A stretch of 64,000 nt of DNA from CAVYHJ01 sp963768165 [NCBI: uncultured bacterium] (GTDB lineage Bacteria; UBP4; UBA4092). Under the pieces are notes generated by a model that saw only the letters and a program-made list of their open reading frames with translations, was not told where the DNA came from and made no database searches. The translations under genes were made by a program, and so were the position numbers. Below are positions 16,358 to 27,000 of the stretch, piece by piece (within the stretch, counting starts at the first letter, position 1; the number at the start of each line of letters is the position of its first letter). The stretch lies in contig CAVYHJ010000028.1 of NCBI GenBank assembly GCA_963768165.1, positions 186,001 through 250,000 on the forward strand, given 5' to 3'.

Positions 16358-17599
16358 ATGAATAAAACCAGAAAAAAATCAATTGGATTAATATTCCTGA
16401 TTATTGCGATTGTTCTTGCCATCGCCAGCGGAATCGCGGGTTATCATTCCATGCATTCTCAGATGATGGCTAAATCTTTTCTCGTCGCTTTGTTCTTTTT
16501 CGTCATTGCCTGTATTTTTCTCAGGCGTTCATTTTCAGTGAAGTCCATCCTCGTTCGAATGTTTTTTGTCTTCCTGTTGATGTATGCAGTACTCAGTCTT
16601 CATTTTATTAGCAATCCGAATATGTTTAGTCTGATTTTTCTTTTAGTGTGGGCAATCTTTAGTATTCAAGGATTTTTCTATTATCCAAAAAAGCGAAAAT
16701 TTATGGGATTAACTTTTCTTCTTTTGGGGCTTGGTGTTGTTACAATCTTTTTTATTATCGAAAATAATGCACCCATAGAATCTGATTTACCATTGATTAC
16801 TGATTTTCCAATAATGATATGTGGATTTACTTCTGTCAGTCTAATCATCCTAGGATTATTTTATTTAATACCTTTATCCAAAAAAAATAACAGACCGGAG
16901 AGCAGTCGTTTTTTAATCCTTTACATGAGTATTGTTGGTTTTGTCGGAATCATTACAGCCATTTTGAAGGGTCTTGATAGCGGGTTGTTTGGCTTTTTCG
17001 GAACGCTGGGATGGATATTGGTAGTTATGTTTCTTCCCTGGTTATTGTATAAATTACGGTTTACCCGATTGTTTATTCTTTGGGCGTTTACATTTCCCAA
17101 TCTGATTGCGAATATGGGAATTTATCGGATACCGTCCTTTAGCGATTTCAAAAAGTACGTATTTCCGCGGAGATTGCATATTCATTCCTCCAAAGACAAA
17201 ACAGTGACAAAAAATCAGAGTGGGTTTACTTTGATTGAAGTATTGATTGCCATTGCCATCTTGGCGATTCTTTCGGTGGGGATTATCAATACCTTTAGTA
17301 TGGTTATGGTGGGTTCCCGACATTTGGAATTGCAAAATCAGGCGGTGATTATCGCGCAAAATGAATTGGAACAACTCAAAACTCAATCCTCTTTCAATGT
17401 AAATGCCAACAATACAATTTCTCTCTCCAACCGATTTAAGGAATGGACGAAATCCGTACCGGGAGGCAGTGGCAGAATTACAGTTTCAAATTATAAGGAT
17501 ACTCCCTTGAAACAAGTTCAGGTCAATGTCCAATGGATGGAAGGGGCCCGAAAAGAGTCGGTGGAATTGACGACGATCCTAGGAGGCGGGAAGCCATGA
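16358..17599 (+). CDS. Polytopic membrane protein fused to a type IV prepilin
   Basis: A 413-residue protein with two parts in one frame. Residues 1-250 contain about eight hydrophobic helices with no motif I recognise; no GxGD prepilin peptidase signature is visible. Residues 283-413 are a normal prepilin of the GspI/PilV type: NQSG|FTLIEVLIAIAILAI with Gly289 at the cleavage site and Glu294 as mature Glu5, then NELEQLKTQ. Cleavage would release the minor pilin from a membrane domain instead of a short leader. The ATG directly abuts the stop of the ATPase gene. A later internal start (ATG 17114) is possible but would still leave a 36-residue leader. Confidence 0.75.
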   Translation: MNKTRKKSIGLIFLIIAIVLAIASGIAGYHSMHSQMMAKSFLVALFFFVIACIFLRRSFSVKSILVRMFFVFLLMYAVLSLHFISNPNMFSLIFLLVWAIFSIQGFFYYPKKRKFMGLTFLLLGLGVVTIFFIIENNAPIESDLPLITDFPIMICGFTSVSLIILGLFYLIPLSKKNNRPESSRFLILYMSIVGFVGIITAILKGLDSGLFGFFGTLGWILVVMFLPWLLYKLRFTRLFILWAFTFPNLIANMGIYRIPSFSDFKKYVFPRRLHIHSSKDKTVTKNQSGFTLIEVLIAIAILAILSVGIINTFSMVMVGSRHLELQNQAVIIAQNELEQLKTQSSFNVNANNTISLSNRFKEWTKSVPGGSGRITVSNYKDTPLKQVQVNVQWMEGARKESVELTTILGGGKP

Positions 17600-18087
17600 A
17601 ACAAAAAGGATTTACATTGATAGAACTGTTGATTGTAATGGCATGTTTTCTGGTTATCAATTTGATTATCATACACTTATTTGATTTTAGCCTCGATAGT
17701 AGCCAAGTACGCGCCCCGTCTTTCGGAAAAATAGGATGGCAACGGACAGTATTGAATCAAATGGCAAAAGATATTCGACAGGCAGACTCCGTGGGAAAAA
17801 AATATCATGCAATAAAATCATCTCCCGAAACGCTGATTTTAAAATTGTCGGATGGGAATTGGGTGGTATATGCAAAAGATACAATTCATACAGATACATT
17901 GCTGCGGACGCGGTATGATTCCAAAGGGCAGGGGATGACCATGACAGTCCTACGAGACTTGCAAAAAGTCAGGTTTGGTGTGGAAAAGAATTTGGTATCG
18001 GTAGAATTAATATCATTGGACAAGAATTCTCCGTCCAATCACTTATACCAAGATCAATTAACTGTGAAAATGAGAAAAGAGATTTAA
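17596..18087 (+). CDS. Minor pseudopilin (GspJ/PilW-like)
   Basis: A 163-residue prepilin. The start at ATG 17596 overlaps the preceding stop by 4 nt and follows AGGAGG; the frame is open further upstream, but only this start puts the leader MKQKG directly before G|FTLIELLIVMACFLV. Length, and position after the GspI-like part and before a PilX-like protein, suggest a GspJ/PilW minor pilin that primes pilus assembly. The C-terminal part is beta-rich without motifs I can name. Confidence 0.85.
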   Translation: MKQKGFTLIELLIVMACFLVINLIIIHLFDFSLDSSQVRAPSFGKIGWQRTVLNQMAKDIRQADSVGKKYHAIKSSPETLILKLSDGNWVVYAKDTIHTDTLLRTRYDSKGQGMTMTVLRDLQKVRFGVEKNLVSVELISLDKNSPSNHLYQDQLTVKMRKEI

Positions 18088-18500
18088 TGATGAAACCGGG
18101 AAAACAATCTCAACAAGGAGCGGTATTGGCAATGATGCTGGTTATTTTGGTTTTGTTGATGATTCTGACAAATGTCGTGATAACGCGGTATTTGTCTGAA
18201 CTTTCTATGGGGAATCAATCGTATCGAAAATATCAGTCTTTAAACATCGCGGAAGCCGGGATACAAAAGGCGATTTATGAATTAAATAGAACCAGCGGAA
18301 ATTATCAAGGGGAAAAGAATACAGGTTTCTCTAATGGGAAGTTTTCTATTGAAATACATCCTTCCCCAAGCGCCAATTATCAAGTACGAGTCACCGGAAT
18401 CGCTCTTCTACAGAGCCGGTACATCCAGAAAACGGTTATCGTTACAGAATTACGCAAAAGTAACGGTTCCTGGAAAATTGTTTCCTGGAAAGAACTCTAA
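18087..18500 (+). CDS. PilX/GspK-like minor pilin component
   Basis: A 137-residue protein with the PilX N-terminal signature: QQGAVLAMMLVILVLLMILT followed by a long helix containing NIAEAGIQKAIYELN. PilX/GspK-like proteins cap the pilus tip with the other minor pilins. The residue after the Gly is Ala and the Glu5 position is not conserved, as is common for GspK. Its ATG overlaps the previous stop codon by one base (TAATG). It is the last gene of the operon; a spacer with its own promoter separates it from fabG. Confidence 0.8.
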   Translation: MMKPGKQSQQGAVLAMMLVILVLLMILTNVVITRYLSELSMGNQSYRKYQSLNIAEAGIQKAIYELNRTSGNYQGEKNTGFSNGKFSIEIHPSPSANYQVRVTGIALLQSRYIQKTVIVTELRKSNGSWKIVSWKEL

Positions 18501-18562
18501 GTCACCGGTAATAAACCGTTCTGTAATATAAAATTCATTTTAGGCAATATATCCCGCCAAAA

Positions 18563-18591
18563 TTGTCTTGAAAGTGGAAATTTGGTACAAT
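18563..18591 (+). promoter_or_regulatory. Probable promoter of the fab cluster
   Basis: TTGTCT at 18563-18568, 17-nt spacer, TACAAT at 18586-18591, 45 nt upstream of fabG. Confidence 0.45.
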
Positions 18592-18636
18592 ATTACTTTC
18601 AATTTTTCAGACGAGTGCAATTAAACGGAGAATCTT

Positions 18637-19353
18637 ATGTTATCCGATAGAGTGGCTATTGTAACCGGAGCCGCGGCAGGTATTGGACAAACTATCGCGG
18701 AGGAACTCAAATCACAAGACGCAAAGGTCGTTTTTGCGGATAAAATGATTACGGTACAGGAAATGCCTGACGCGAACACTCTGCGAATTCCATGCGATGT
18801 ATCCAATTCTGAATCTTGCGAAACCTTGATAAATACCACGTTGGATAAATTTGGACGAATTGATATACTTATCAATAATGCTGGAATTACCCGGGACAAT
18901 CTTTTAATCCGCATGAAAAATGAGGATTGGGATTTGGTTCTGGATATTAATTTAAAAGGTATTTTTTATTGTACCCGTGCCGCCGCCAAAGTCATGATGA
19001 AACAGCGGTCTGGTGTTATAATCAATATGGCCAGTGTGGTAGGCCAAATGGGGAACGCCGGGCAGGTAAATTATGCCGCCAGTAAAGCAGGAGTGATTGG
19101 ACTGACAAAATCGGTAGCAAAGGAATTGGCTTCCCGAAATGTACGGGTCAATGCGATTGCGCCCGGGTTTATCAAAACACGAATGACGGATGTATTATCG
19201 GAAGACGTGAAAAAACAGTTGTTAGCCCATATCCCTTTGGGACGATTGGGTGAACCGAAGGATATTGCCAAGATTATTAGTTTTTTAGTATCAGACGACG
19301 CCGCGTATATCACCGGACAGGTTTTCCGGGTGGACGGCGGAATGGTAATGTAA
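18637..19353 (+). CDS. fabG: 3-oxoacyl-ACP reductase
   Basis: A 238-residue short-chain dehydrogenase that reduces beta-ketoacyl-ACP with NADPH in fatty acid synthesis. It has the cofactor loop TGAAAGIG, the NNAG motif, the catalytic Ser in NMASVVGQMG and YAASK (Tyr146, Lys150), and ends with FRVDGGM, the usual FabG terminus. The acpP and fabF genes that follow confirm the role. The enzyme is full length for the family. Confidence 0.95.
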   Translation: MLSDRVAIVTGAAAGIGQTIAEELKSQDAKVVFADKMITVQEMPDANTLRIPCDVSNSESCETLINTTLDKFGRIDILINNAGITRDNLLIRMKNEDWDLVLDINLKGIFYCTRAAAKVMMKQRSGVIINMASVVGQMGNAGQVNYAASKAGVIGLTKSVAKELASRNVRVNAIAPGFIKTRMTDVLSEDVKKQLLAHIPLGRLGEPKDIAKIISFLVSDDAAYITGQVFRVDGGMVM

Positions 19354-19402
19354 CAGAATAGGAATTTGAAAATTTGACAGAATCAGGAGGTGATTTAGCA
19401 CA

Positions 19403-19657
19403 ATGGCAACAACGAACGAGATTAATGAAAAAGTAAAAAAGATTATCGTGGATAAACTCGGAGTCAACGCGGATCAAGTGAAACCGGAAGCCAAATTTGT
19501 CGATGATTTAGGCGCGGATTCTCTCGATACGGTAGAACTTGTGATGGAACTCGAAGAACAATTTGGTGTCGAAATCCCGGATGAAGAAGCGGAAAAAATT
19601 CTTACCGTGGGCGATGCAATGAAGTATGTAGAGACACATAATCCGAAAAAGGAGTAA
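19403..19657 (+). CDS. acpP: Acyl carrier protein
   Basis: An 84-residue acidic helical carrier with the DSLD phosphopantetheine site (Ser40). The gene is preceded by AGGAGGTGAT at 19385-19394, an almost full complement of the usual 16S rRNA 3' end, 8 nt from the ATG; this fits high expression of ACP. It shuttles acyl chains among the Fab enzymes encoded on either side. Confidence 0.97.
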   Translation: MATTNEINEKVKKIIVDKLGVNADQVKPEAKFVDDLGADSLDTVELVMELEEQFGVEIPDEEAEKILTVGDAMKYVETHNPKKE

Positions 19658-19717
19658 CTTTCCAATTGGGACATTTCGTCTGAAACAAATTTGCACGAAT
19701 TCCCAATCTGTAGTTTT

Positions 19718-20974
19718 ATGAATAACCGTGTCGTCATCACCGGAATGGGTGTTGTCGCTCCCAATGGATTTGGTTTGAAGGAATATTGGGACGCGCTGAT
19801 TTCCGGGAAAAGTGGAATTAAACTCATCAAAACCTTTGATACGTCCGATTTTACTGTCAAGATTGGCGGGGAAATTCGCGGGTTGTCATTGGACAACTAC
19901 ATGGACCCGAAAGAAATACGGCGGACGGATCGTTTTGTCTGTCTGGGGATTGTTGCGGCGGATTTGGCGTTGAAAGATTCAGGATTGAATCTGGAGAAAG
20001 AAGATTTAACCCGGATCGGTGTATTGGTAGGATCAGGAATTGGCGGGATTGATACCATGGAAAAACAGTCCACAATCATGGTAGAAAAAGGCGCCAAACG
20101 AGTGAGTCCTTTTTTAATCCCCATGTTGATTATCAATATGGCCAGTGGAATGATTTCGATGCGCTGGGGATTGCGGGGACCCAATAGCGCGGTGGTTACC
20201 GCGTGTTGCACGGGAACCAATGCCATTGGAGACGCATTCAAAATTCTTCAACGAGGGGATGCGGATGCTATGTTGGCGGGTGGAACGGAAGCGGCAGTGA
20301 CGCCGCTGGGGATCGCTGGATTTGCCAATATGCGGGCACTCTCAACGCATAACGAGGAGCCGGAAAAAGCGTCCCGGCCATTTGACGCAAAACGGGATGG
20401 GTTTGTCATGGGGGAAGGTTCGGGAGTGGTTACACTGGAAACGCTGGACCATGCCATGAAACGGGGCGCACGGATTTACGCGGAAGTTACAGGGTATGGA
20501 ATGACGGCGGATGCGTTTCATATTACACAGCCTGATCCCGAAGGAATTGGTGCGGTACGTGCGATGCAAACCGCCATACGGGATGCCGGAATACAGCCCA
20601 AAGATGTAGATTACATTAACGCGCACGGGACGTCCACCGATATGAATGATAAGTATGAAACCAAAGCGATTAAAATCGTATTTGGAGAACATGCCTATAA
20701 AGTCCCTATAAGTTCGACCAAATCCATGACGGGACATTTACTGGGGGCTGCCGGAGGAATTGAATGTATCGCCAGTGCCATGACTTTGTACACGGATACC
20801 ATTCACCCCACGATTAATTACGAGAATCCCGACCCGGAATGTGATCTCGATTATGTTCCCAATGTCGCGAGGAAACAAAGAGTGAATTATGTGCTATCCA
20901 ACTCTTTCGGTTTCGGCGGACATAACGCCACGCTTTTACTCAAGAAATTCGAAAGCAATGGAAAAAATTCATAG
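19718..20974 (+). CDS. fabF: 3-oxoacyl-ACP synthase II
   Basis: A 418-residue condensing enzyme (KAS II). Catalytic triad: Cys163 in VVTACCTGT, His in INAHGTST and His in [12 protein letters not shown]. It elongates acyl-ACP with malonyl-ACP. I chose ATG 19718 ([11 protein letters not shown]), the typical FabF start, over the TTG nine codons upstream. The enzyme is full length. Confidence 0.96.
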   Translation: MNNRVVITGMGVVAPNGFGLKEYWDALISGKSGIKLIKTFDTSDFTVKIGGEIRGLSLDNYMDPKEIRRTDRFVCLGIVAADLALKDSGLNLEKEDLTRIGVLVGSGIGGIDTMEKQSTIMVEKGAKRVSPFLIPMLIINMASGMISMRWGLRGPNSAVVTACCTGTNAIGDAFKILQRGDADAMLAGGTEAAVTPLGIAGFANMRALSTHNEEPEKASRPFDAKRDGFVMGEGSGVVTLETLDHAMKRGARIYAEVTGYGMTADAFHITQPDPEGIGAVRAMQTAIRDAGIQPKDVDYINAHGTSTDMNDKYETKAIKIVFGEHAYKVPISSTKSMTGHLLGAAGGIECIASAMTLYTDTIHPTINYENPDPECDLDYVPNVARKQRVNYVLSNSFGFGGHNATLLLKKFESNGKNS

Positions 20975-20983
20975 GCACGAGTC

Positions 20984-21712
20984 GTGGATGAGACCCGCCT
21001 TCAATCGTTAACTGAATTACAATCTTCTTTGAATTGTTCTTTTAAAGAAATCTCTTATTTAGACCGTGCCCTGACCCATAGTTCTTACCGCCATGAAGCC
21101 AAATCATCGGATGTGCTGGACAATGAACGTCTGGAATTTTTGGGAGATGCGGTATTGAATTTTATCGTTTCCAACCATCTCTATCATTTGTTCCCCAACA
21201 TACCGGAGGGGCGGTTGGCGAAGTTAAAAGCTGTGATTGTCAGTGAACCGGTGTTATCCGAGAAAGGCAGGTCACTGCAATTGGGTAAATATCTCCTATT
21301 GGGACGGGGAGAACAAAAATCCGGTGGAGCGGAACGAATTTCGATATTGGGCGATGCGTTTGAAGCAGTGATTGGCGCGATTTATCTCGACGGAGGAATC
21401 GAATCGGTTCAGCCGTTTGTTTTACGACAATTGGAATCTGATTTTCAATCCCTATCTAAAGAAGATTATTTCCAGGATTTCAAATCCATTCTCCAAGAAT
21501 ATGTCCAGGCCAATTTTGCAATGGTTCCCATTTATCAGTCAGTCAGCGAGTCCGGTCCGGATCATGATAAACGGTTTATTGTGAATGTCACCGTCAATCG
21601 GGAAGTATACGGCATCGGTGAAGGTAAAAATAAAAAAGAAGCTGAACAAAAAGCCGCTCAACAAGCCTGCGAAAAACTAAAGATTCGGTCGAGTAGTTTT
21701 TCTGATAGTTAA
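20984..21712 (+). CDS. rnc: Ribonuclease III
   Basis: A 242-residue dsRNA endonuclease. The RNase III signature NERLEFLGDAVL is intact, the second acidic site GDAFEAVIGAIYLD is present, and a C-terminal double-stranded RNA-binding domain (YVQANFAMVPIYQ to KKEAEQKAAQQAC) is complete. GTG start, 9 nt after fabF. An acpP-fabF-rnc order is common in bacteria. Confidence 0.96.
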   Translation: MDETRLQSLTELQSSLNCSFKEISYLDRALTHSSYRHEAKSSDVLDNERLEFLGDAVLNFIVSNHLYHLFPNIPEGRLAKLKAVIVSEPVLSEKGRSLQLGKYLLLGRGEQKSGGAERISILGDAFEAVIGAIYLDGGIESVQPFVLRQLESDFQSLSKEDYFQDFKSILQEYVQANFAMVPIYQSVSESGPDHDKRFIVNVTVNREVYGIGEGKNKKEAEQKAAQQACEKLKIRSSSFSDS

Positions 21713-22062
21713 AAACACCGCATTTGTCCAATCTTCTTTTCACAACATTCTGCATTTCCAAGTGGCGACTTGCGAGAGCGGGACACCGATCATCGACAAT
21801 AATCACTTTGGAATTTACATGCCGGACGAATATTTTATATATTACAAATACCGCACCAATTCCCCCGAGTAATACAAAAATTGAATTCACTCCGGTGATT
21901 CTCCAATTTCTAAATTTTATCTCTCCGACCTTGATTCGTAGTTTAACAAATCTTCAGCAATTTAACCAAATATCCCTCTTTCCCAATATTCCCTTATGTC
22001 TTCTTTGAATGACAAATAAAAGCAATTACTTTATACTAAATGCCTAATCAATTTAACAAGTT
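21713..22062. other. Spacer with a doubtful small minus-strand membrane frame
   Basis: A GTG at 21890 on the minus strand opens a 98-codon frame whose first 59 codons lie in this spacer and start MNSIFVLLGGIGAVFVIYK, a plausible membrane helix. GGAG sits upstream. The frame ends inside rnc on the opposite strand (to 21594), which argues against an intact gene. Apart from a TATACT box near 22031 before wzm, I see nothing else. Confidence 0.25.
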
Positions 22063-22848
22063 ATGTTGGATCATATCAAAAAATTAATTCAATACCGGGA
22101 AATGCTGATTGTCCTGGTGCAAAAAGAACTCAAGACCCGGTACAAAGGATCAGTGTTGGGTTTTGTGTGGAATATTTTGAACCCATTGTTCATGATGTTG
22201 GTATATGTGGTGGTATTTCATTTTATCAATCGGGGGAGTGGGTTGAAAAATTATCCAATTTTCTTGTTGTGCGGATTACTTCCTTGGACTTGGCACGCTA
22301 ATGCTCTTTTTTCCGGCACAACTTCTATCACTCTCAACGCGAATTTAATCAATAAAATCTATTTCCCAAGCGAAATCCTTCCACTTGTCATGGTCTTTGC
22401 GAACCTGATTCATTTCCTTTTCGGCATGGGATTACTTTTGATTCTGGTTCCTTTTTTCGGATATGGATGGCATTGGGGACTTTTTTGGATTCCTTTGTTT
22501 TGCATTATGCAATGCCTGATGCTGTCAGGGTTTGTCTTTATTCTAGCTCCACTCCATGTGTTTTACCGAGATGTGCAAAATATTTTGAGCGTGTTTATCC
22601 CGGCATGGTTTTTTATGACGCCAATTTTTTACCCGTTTAGTATGGTCCCTGAACGGTTCCAGACCTTGTTTATCTGTGTCAATCCCATGATCACGCTCGT
22701 CCAGGGTTATCAAAAAGTTATCTATGAAGGGTCTTCACAAATTCCGCTAGCGTCAACGGGGATTTTATTTGCGGCGAGTGTCATCATTTTCTGGGTTGGG
22801 TATACGGTCTTTGATATAATGCGTTCCCGCTTACCGGAGGAAGTCTAA
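22063..22848 (+). CDS. ABC-2 polysaccharide export permease (Wzm-like)
   Basis: A 261-residue integral membrane protein with about six helices. The N-terminal amphipathic region VQKELKTRYKGSVLGFVWNILNP is the hallmark of Wzm/TagG/KpsM-type permeases. With the adjacent ATPase it exports undecaprenyl-linked polysaccharide or O-antigen across the inner membrane. The next gene starts at the base after its stop, so the two subunits are translated together. Confidence 0.92.
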   Translation: MLDHIKKLIQYREMLIVLVQKELKTRYKGSVLGFVWNILNPLFMMLVYVVVFHFINRGSGLKNYPIFLLCGLLPWTWHANALFSGTTSITLNANLINKIYFPSEILPLVMVFANLIHFLFGMGLLLILVPFFGYGWHWGLFWIPLFCIMQCLMLSGFVFILAPLHVFYRDVQNILSVFIPAWFFMTPIFYPFSMVPERFQTLFICVNPMITLVQGYQKVIYEGSSQIPLASTGILFAASVIIFWVGYTVFDIMRSRLPEEV

Positions 22849-24081
22849 ATGCCGGCAATTACCATAGAAAAGGTTTCTAAACATTTTCAAATTATGCATT
22901 TGAAACCCAAATCGCTAAAAGAAGCGTTTATCCAAAAGGTTTGGAATCAAAAACTTGAAAAACAGGAATTTTGGGCATTGAAAGATGTCAATTTCGCAAT
23001 TGAGCCGGGACAAACCGTGGGAATCATCGGCACCAACGGCTCCGGCAAAAGTACGCTCTTGAAAATCATCGCGAGAATTTTCACGCCCACACAAGGTCGA
23101 GTGACGGTCAACGGACAAGTGGCGGCGTTGTTGGAATTGGGCGCAGGATTTCATCCCGATTTCTCAGGACGGGAAAATATTTTAATCAACGGGGTCATGC
23201 TGGGCTTATCCCGCAAGGAAATCAACCGGAGAATGGATGCGATTATTACCTTTGCCGAATTGGAACAATTTATTGACAACCCGGTTAAGACCTATTCGTC
23301 GGGGATGTATATGCGGTTGGGGTTTTCGATCGCAGTCAATATTAATCCCGACATTTTGCTGATCGATGAAATTCTGGCGGTCGGGGATTATTATTTTCAA
23401 AAGAAATGTTTTGAGAAAATGGATGAGTTTAAGAAAAATAAGAAAACTATTATTTTTGTCAGTCATGATTTAGGAACCGTGGAAAAATTTTGTGGTCAGA
23501 TCGCCTGGCTTCATTATGGGAAATTGATGGCCTACGGTCCCGTCAAATCGGTACTCAGCGAATATACCGAGAAAGTTAATGAGCAAAGAAAAATCGCCGC
23601 CGACAAGGAACATTCCGTGACTATGGAAACCCTGGCACGTTTGGACGACTCCCGGCGTTGGGGAACACGAGAAGCGGAAATCACCGGGTTTCGAATCTTT
23701 GATAATAGATCTCAGGAACGGTATTTTTTTAACAGTGATGAATCCCTGATGTTGGGGATTGATATTCTTGCACAAGTGGAAATTCCGCGTCCGGTTTTTG
23801 CCATAGGAATTTACCGGAGTGATGGAGTGTGTTGTTACGGCACCAATACCGGATTGGAGAAAATTGATTTTGGGTCTTTGCCTAAAGGAAAGTCTCTATT
23901 GAAAATTGAAATTGAAAAATTAAATCTGGTGGAAGGGAAATATTGGTTTGATCTGGCGATCCAGTCGGACACCGGGACATATTACGATTTCCATTACCGA
24001 CTTTACTCGATTACCGTGAATTCGATAATTAAAGATGTTGGTGTATACCGCCTTCCGCATAAATGGATTTTAGAGAAATGA
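22849..24081 (+). CDS. Polysaccharide ABC exporter ATPase with Wzt C-terminal domain
   Basis: A 410-residue protein. Residues 1-250 form the ATPase: Walker A GTNGSGKST, signature KTYSSGMYMRLGF, Walker B ILLIDEI and the H-loop FVSHD. Residues about 265-408 form a beta-sandwich like the Wzt C-terminal domain, which in known systems reads the terminal modification of the finished glycan. The methyltransferase encoded at 27136 could supply such a chain-terminating mark; that is inference. Confidence 0.93.
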   Translation: MPAITIEKVSKHFQIMHLKPKSLKEAFIQKVWNQKLEKQEFWALKDVNFAIEPGQTVGIIGTNGSGKSTLLKIIARIFTPTQGRVTVNGQVAALLELGAGFHPDFSGRENILINGVMLGLSRKEINRRMDAIITFAELEQFIDNPVKTYSSGMYMRLGFSIAVNINPDILLIDEILAVGDYYFQKKCFEKMDEFKKNKKTIIFVSHDLGTVEKFCGQIAWLHYGKLMAYGPVKSVLSEYTEKVNEQRKIAADKEHSVTMETLARLDDSRRWGTREAEITGFRIFDNRSQERYFFNSDESLMLGIDILAQVEIPRPVFAIGIYRSDGVCCYGTNTGLEKIDFGSLPKGKSLLKIEIEKLNLVEGKYWFDLAIQSDTGTYYDFHYRLYSITVNSIIKDVGVYRLPHKWILEK

Positions 24082-27000
24082 GTTTTTCATCCCCTACTAA
24101 ATATATTCGTCTAGCGATTTCTATCATCCTATCCCTTATCGGCAGTTTCACCGTAAAGTCGGTTTGGATATCCGCCCATCAACCAGAACCAGCACCGCAC
24201 ATTCGTTTGTTGGCGCTTTGGCTCCCCCTGCAATATATTGCGTTTGCGGTTTACTATTTCTTTGTGGAATGGCGGCAAGACCAGACCAGTTCATTAAAAA
24301 CCGCTCAACGGCGTGACGGGTATACGTATCTAGGTTGGCTGGTCGTCATCTTTTTGGTTATAGGATACCGGGACATCGGTCCATTTGAATTATGGTTTGC
24401 CATTGCTTATTTTGCAATTCTGATAATCAAATTAGTCATTGTCACGTTATTCTGGCTGGATAATAGAAAGCCTCCAAAAGACAAATCGGGCAAACCGTTT
24501 CCGCGTAGTCTGGATATTTTTATTATCCTTTTTTTTCTCTATTTTTTCATTTCCCCTTGGGTGGATAAAGTCAGCCCGCCGGAAGGGGACGAACCTTATT
24601 TTTTATTATTGACCCACAGCATGTTGTATGACCATGATATAAATTTATACAATAACTTTATCCATAAAGATTATTTAAAGTTTTCTCCTTTGATCTCTCA
24701 TAACATGGATCCTCAACCGCATGATATCGTGAGTCCGGGTTATTATCGCTCACACCACTTTCCTATGTTTCCCGCTTTACTGATACCCGGATATGCGATG
24801 GCAGGCCGCATGGGGGTAATTTGGGAAATGAATCTAATGGCAGCTCTTATAATGGCTATCTTGTACCGATTGTCCTGCCAATTGATACAATCCCGCAAAG
24901 GCGCACTTTTGGGTACCCTTTGTGTGGCGTTTTCCTCTCCGTTTGTGGTATATGCCGGGTTGGCCTATCGAGAAATTCCCGTCGCACTGTTATTAATGAT
25001 GCTCCTTTATCAGGCAAGACAAACCTACTCAAAAGAAAAAGAGCAATGGTATATTCTGCCTTTTGCAATTCTTTTACTGGTATTGCTGGGTCCGCGATAC
25101 GCAATTCCCGCATTACCCTTTATTGCCTATCTGCTTTATTCGTTATGGCGTGACCATGGGAGAAAGAGATTTATCATTTTTGCTCTAGCGATTACCAGTA
25201 TAGTTGTCGCGTTAACAAGTTATTACCTATTCTTTCAAGAAAGTTTTTTAACGGAATTGTTCAGTGGAGATTTCGTTAACGGGAGGACTTTTCTATTCAA
25301 CTTTATTGGATTATTTTTTGATCAACAATGGGGGATTTTTTTCGTCGCACCTGTTTATTTACTCGCAATATTCGGATTTGTAACTTTTTACCGGCGTTCC
25401 CATAAGGAGGCTTTTCTGGCTCTTTCCATGTGTGTCCCCTATATCGTTTTCATTAGTGATTTTGTGAATGCATTTGGGTGGGCATCACCGGCTCCGAGAT
25501 ATTTGGTTTGTATTCTACCTATTGCCGGTATTTTTTTATCCGCATTTTTTTCCATGGAAATTTCCTCTTTTTTTATTTGTTTCGCAGCACTGTTGGGACT
25601 GTTCTCCGGCATCATTTCCTGGATTTATGTTCTCCTCCCTTCCTGGCGGGAAAGCCTTTATCATAGTATGAAAAATCAAATTCTGACTGAAATGGGCAAC
25701 CGGATTCATGCTGACTTGGGGCGCTTTTTCCCCAGTTTTTTGCGATGGAATGAAGCCTGTATGATTTTTCCGGTCATGGGAATAGCAATAATCCTTGTAC
25801 TGATTTATATTTATGCTCATTCATGCGGGCAAAAAGTACATCAACAAACCGTTTTTCAGCCACTTTATTTTTCCTTTTTGTGCCTCGGAGTCATTTCTTT
25901 AGTTCTCAACGCGGCGATTTATATACCGCTACACATCATTGAACCGGAAGATAGCGAAATCACTCGCACCGATGTGGGCTATTATTATCCCCCGCCGGAA
26001 AGTGTGTTGAGTAATTTTCAAAATAATGAAGAAAATTTTGGATTGAGTATGAACGCCAATGGATTTATTGCCTCCTATGGCCGGATTCCCAAGGGATTGG
26101 AAGAAATTACTCTGCTCTCAAAAGCGAATTTGGTTCATGGACAATATCCTTTCGTGCGTGTCAATATCGGTCCGGAAGATTTCGGCCAATCGGAAATTGT
26201 GGATAGTACGGAATGGGTACAAAATACGTTTATCGGTGAAAATAATTTATCCCCCGCCTCATTCCAAATGAGTTTTTTGAATTATTATAAAGATACTTCA
26301 CTGGACAGTGACCGGATATTATATATCAATAAATTTACTTTTGAACCTTCGCATCTACAGATACACCCTGTATATCATTCGGGAGGAGAAAGCGAAATTA
26401 CGTTTGATGGTACGATTCCAAGAACCACCAAAGCTGTTTCATTTAAAATGCAAAATCCGCCCGGAAATTATATTGTTCATGCAGACCTGCGTCCCGAATT
26501 CAAAGAAAGATACGATCTCTATTTTGGGATGAAATTGAATGGGCATTATCTGGGTCGAGTCTATCGTGGAAATGTTTCCGATATTTCGCCCACGGATTAT
26601 TGGGTACATTTGGATTCAAATCAACAAGACGCACAAATGATTTTTTCGGCATATATGTTTTCTGATAGCAAACCGAACTTCGTTCCCTGCCCGGTGAATA
26701 AATTATCCTTTATCCCTGTGACCAAGGCGGACTATAGCACGGAGACTCAAAACATTTATTTATTTCAGTTTAGCCAGCAAATTCTTTCCGATTGGAATTC
26801 CAATCCCATTTCTTTTTTTGTACCAAATAATGGAAACTCGATGATCGGAGCACTCTGGGCCAAAATGGAATCTGAAAATGGCCCTGTTCAACTGGAAATA
26901 AAGAACCGGCGGGACCAAAAGGTGGGAACAGTATTTGTTTCTTCGAAAAATTGGACACTCCATTTTTTTACTCTAGATCATATTAATAATAGTGAATCTT

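Noticed and set aside
17114-17599. Separate prepilin gene starting at the internal ATG 17114
   Set aside because: No ribosome site was seen there, the frame is open back to 16358, and the leader would still be unusually long; kept only as an alternative.
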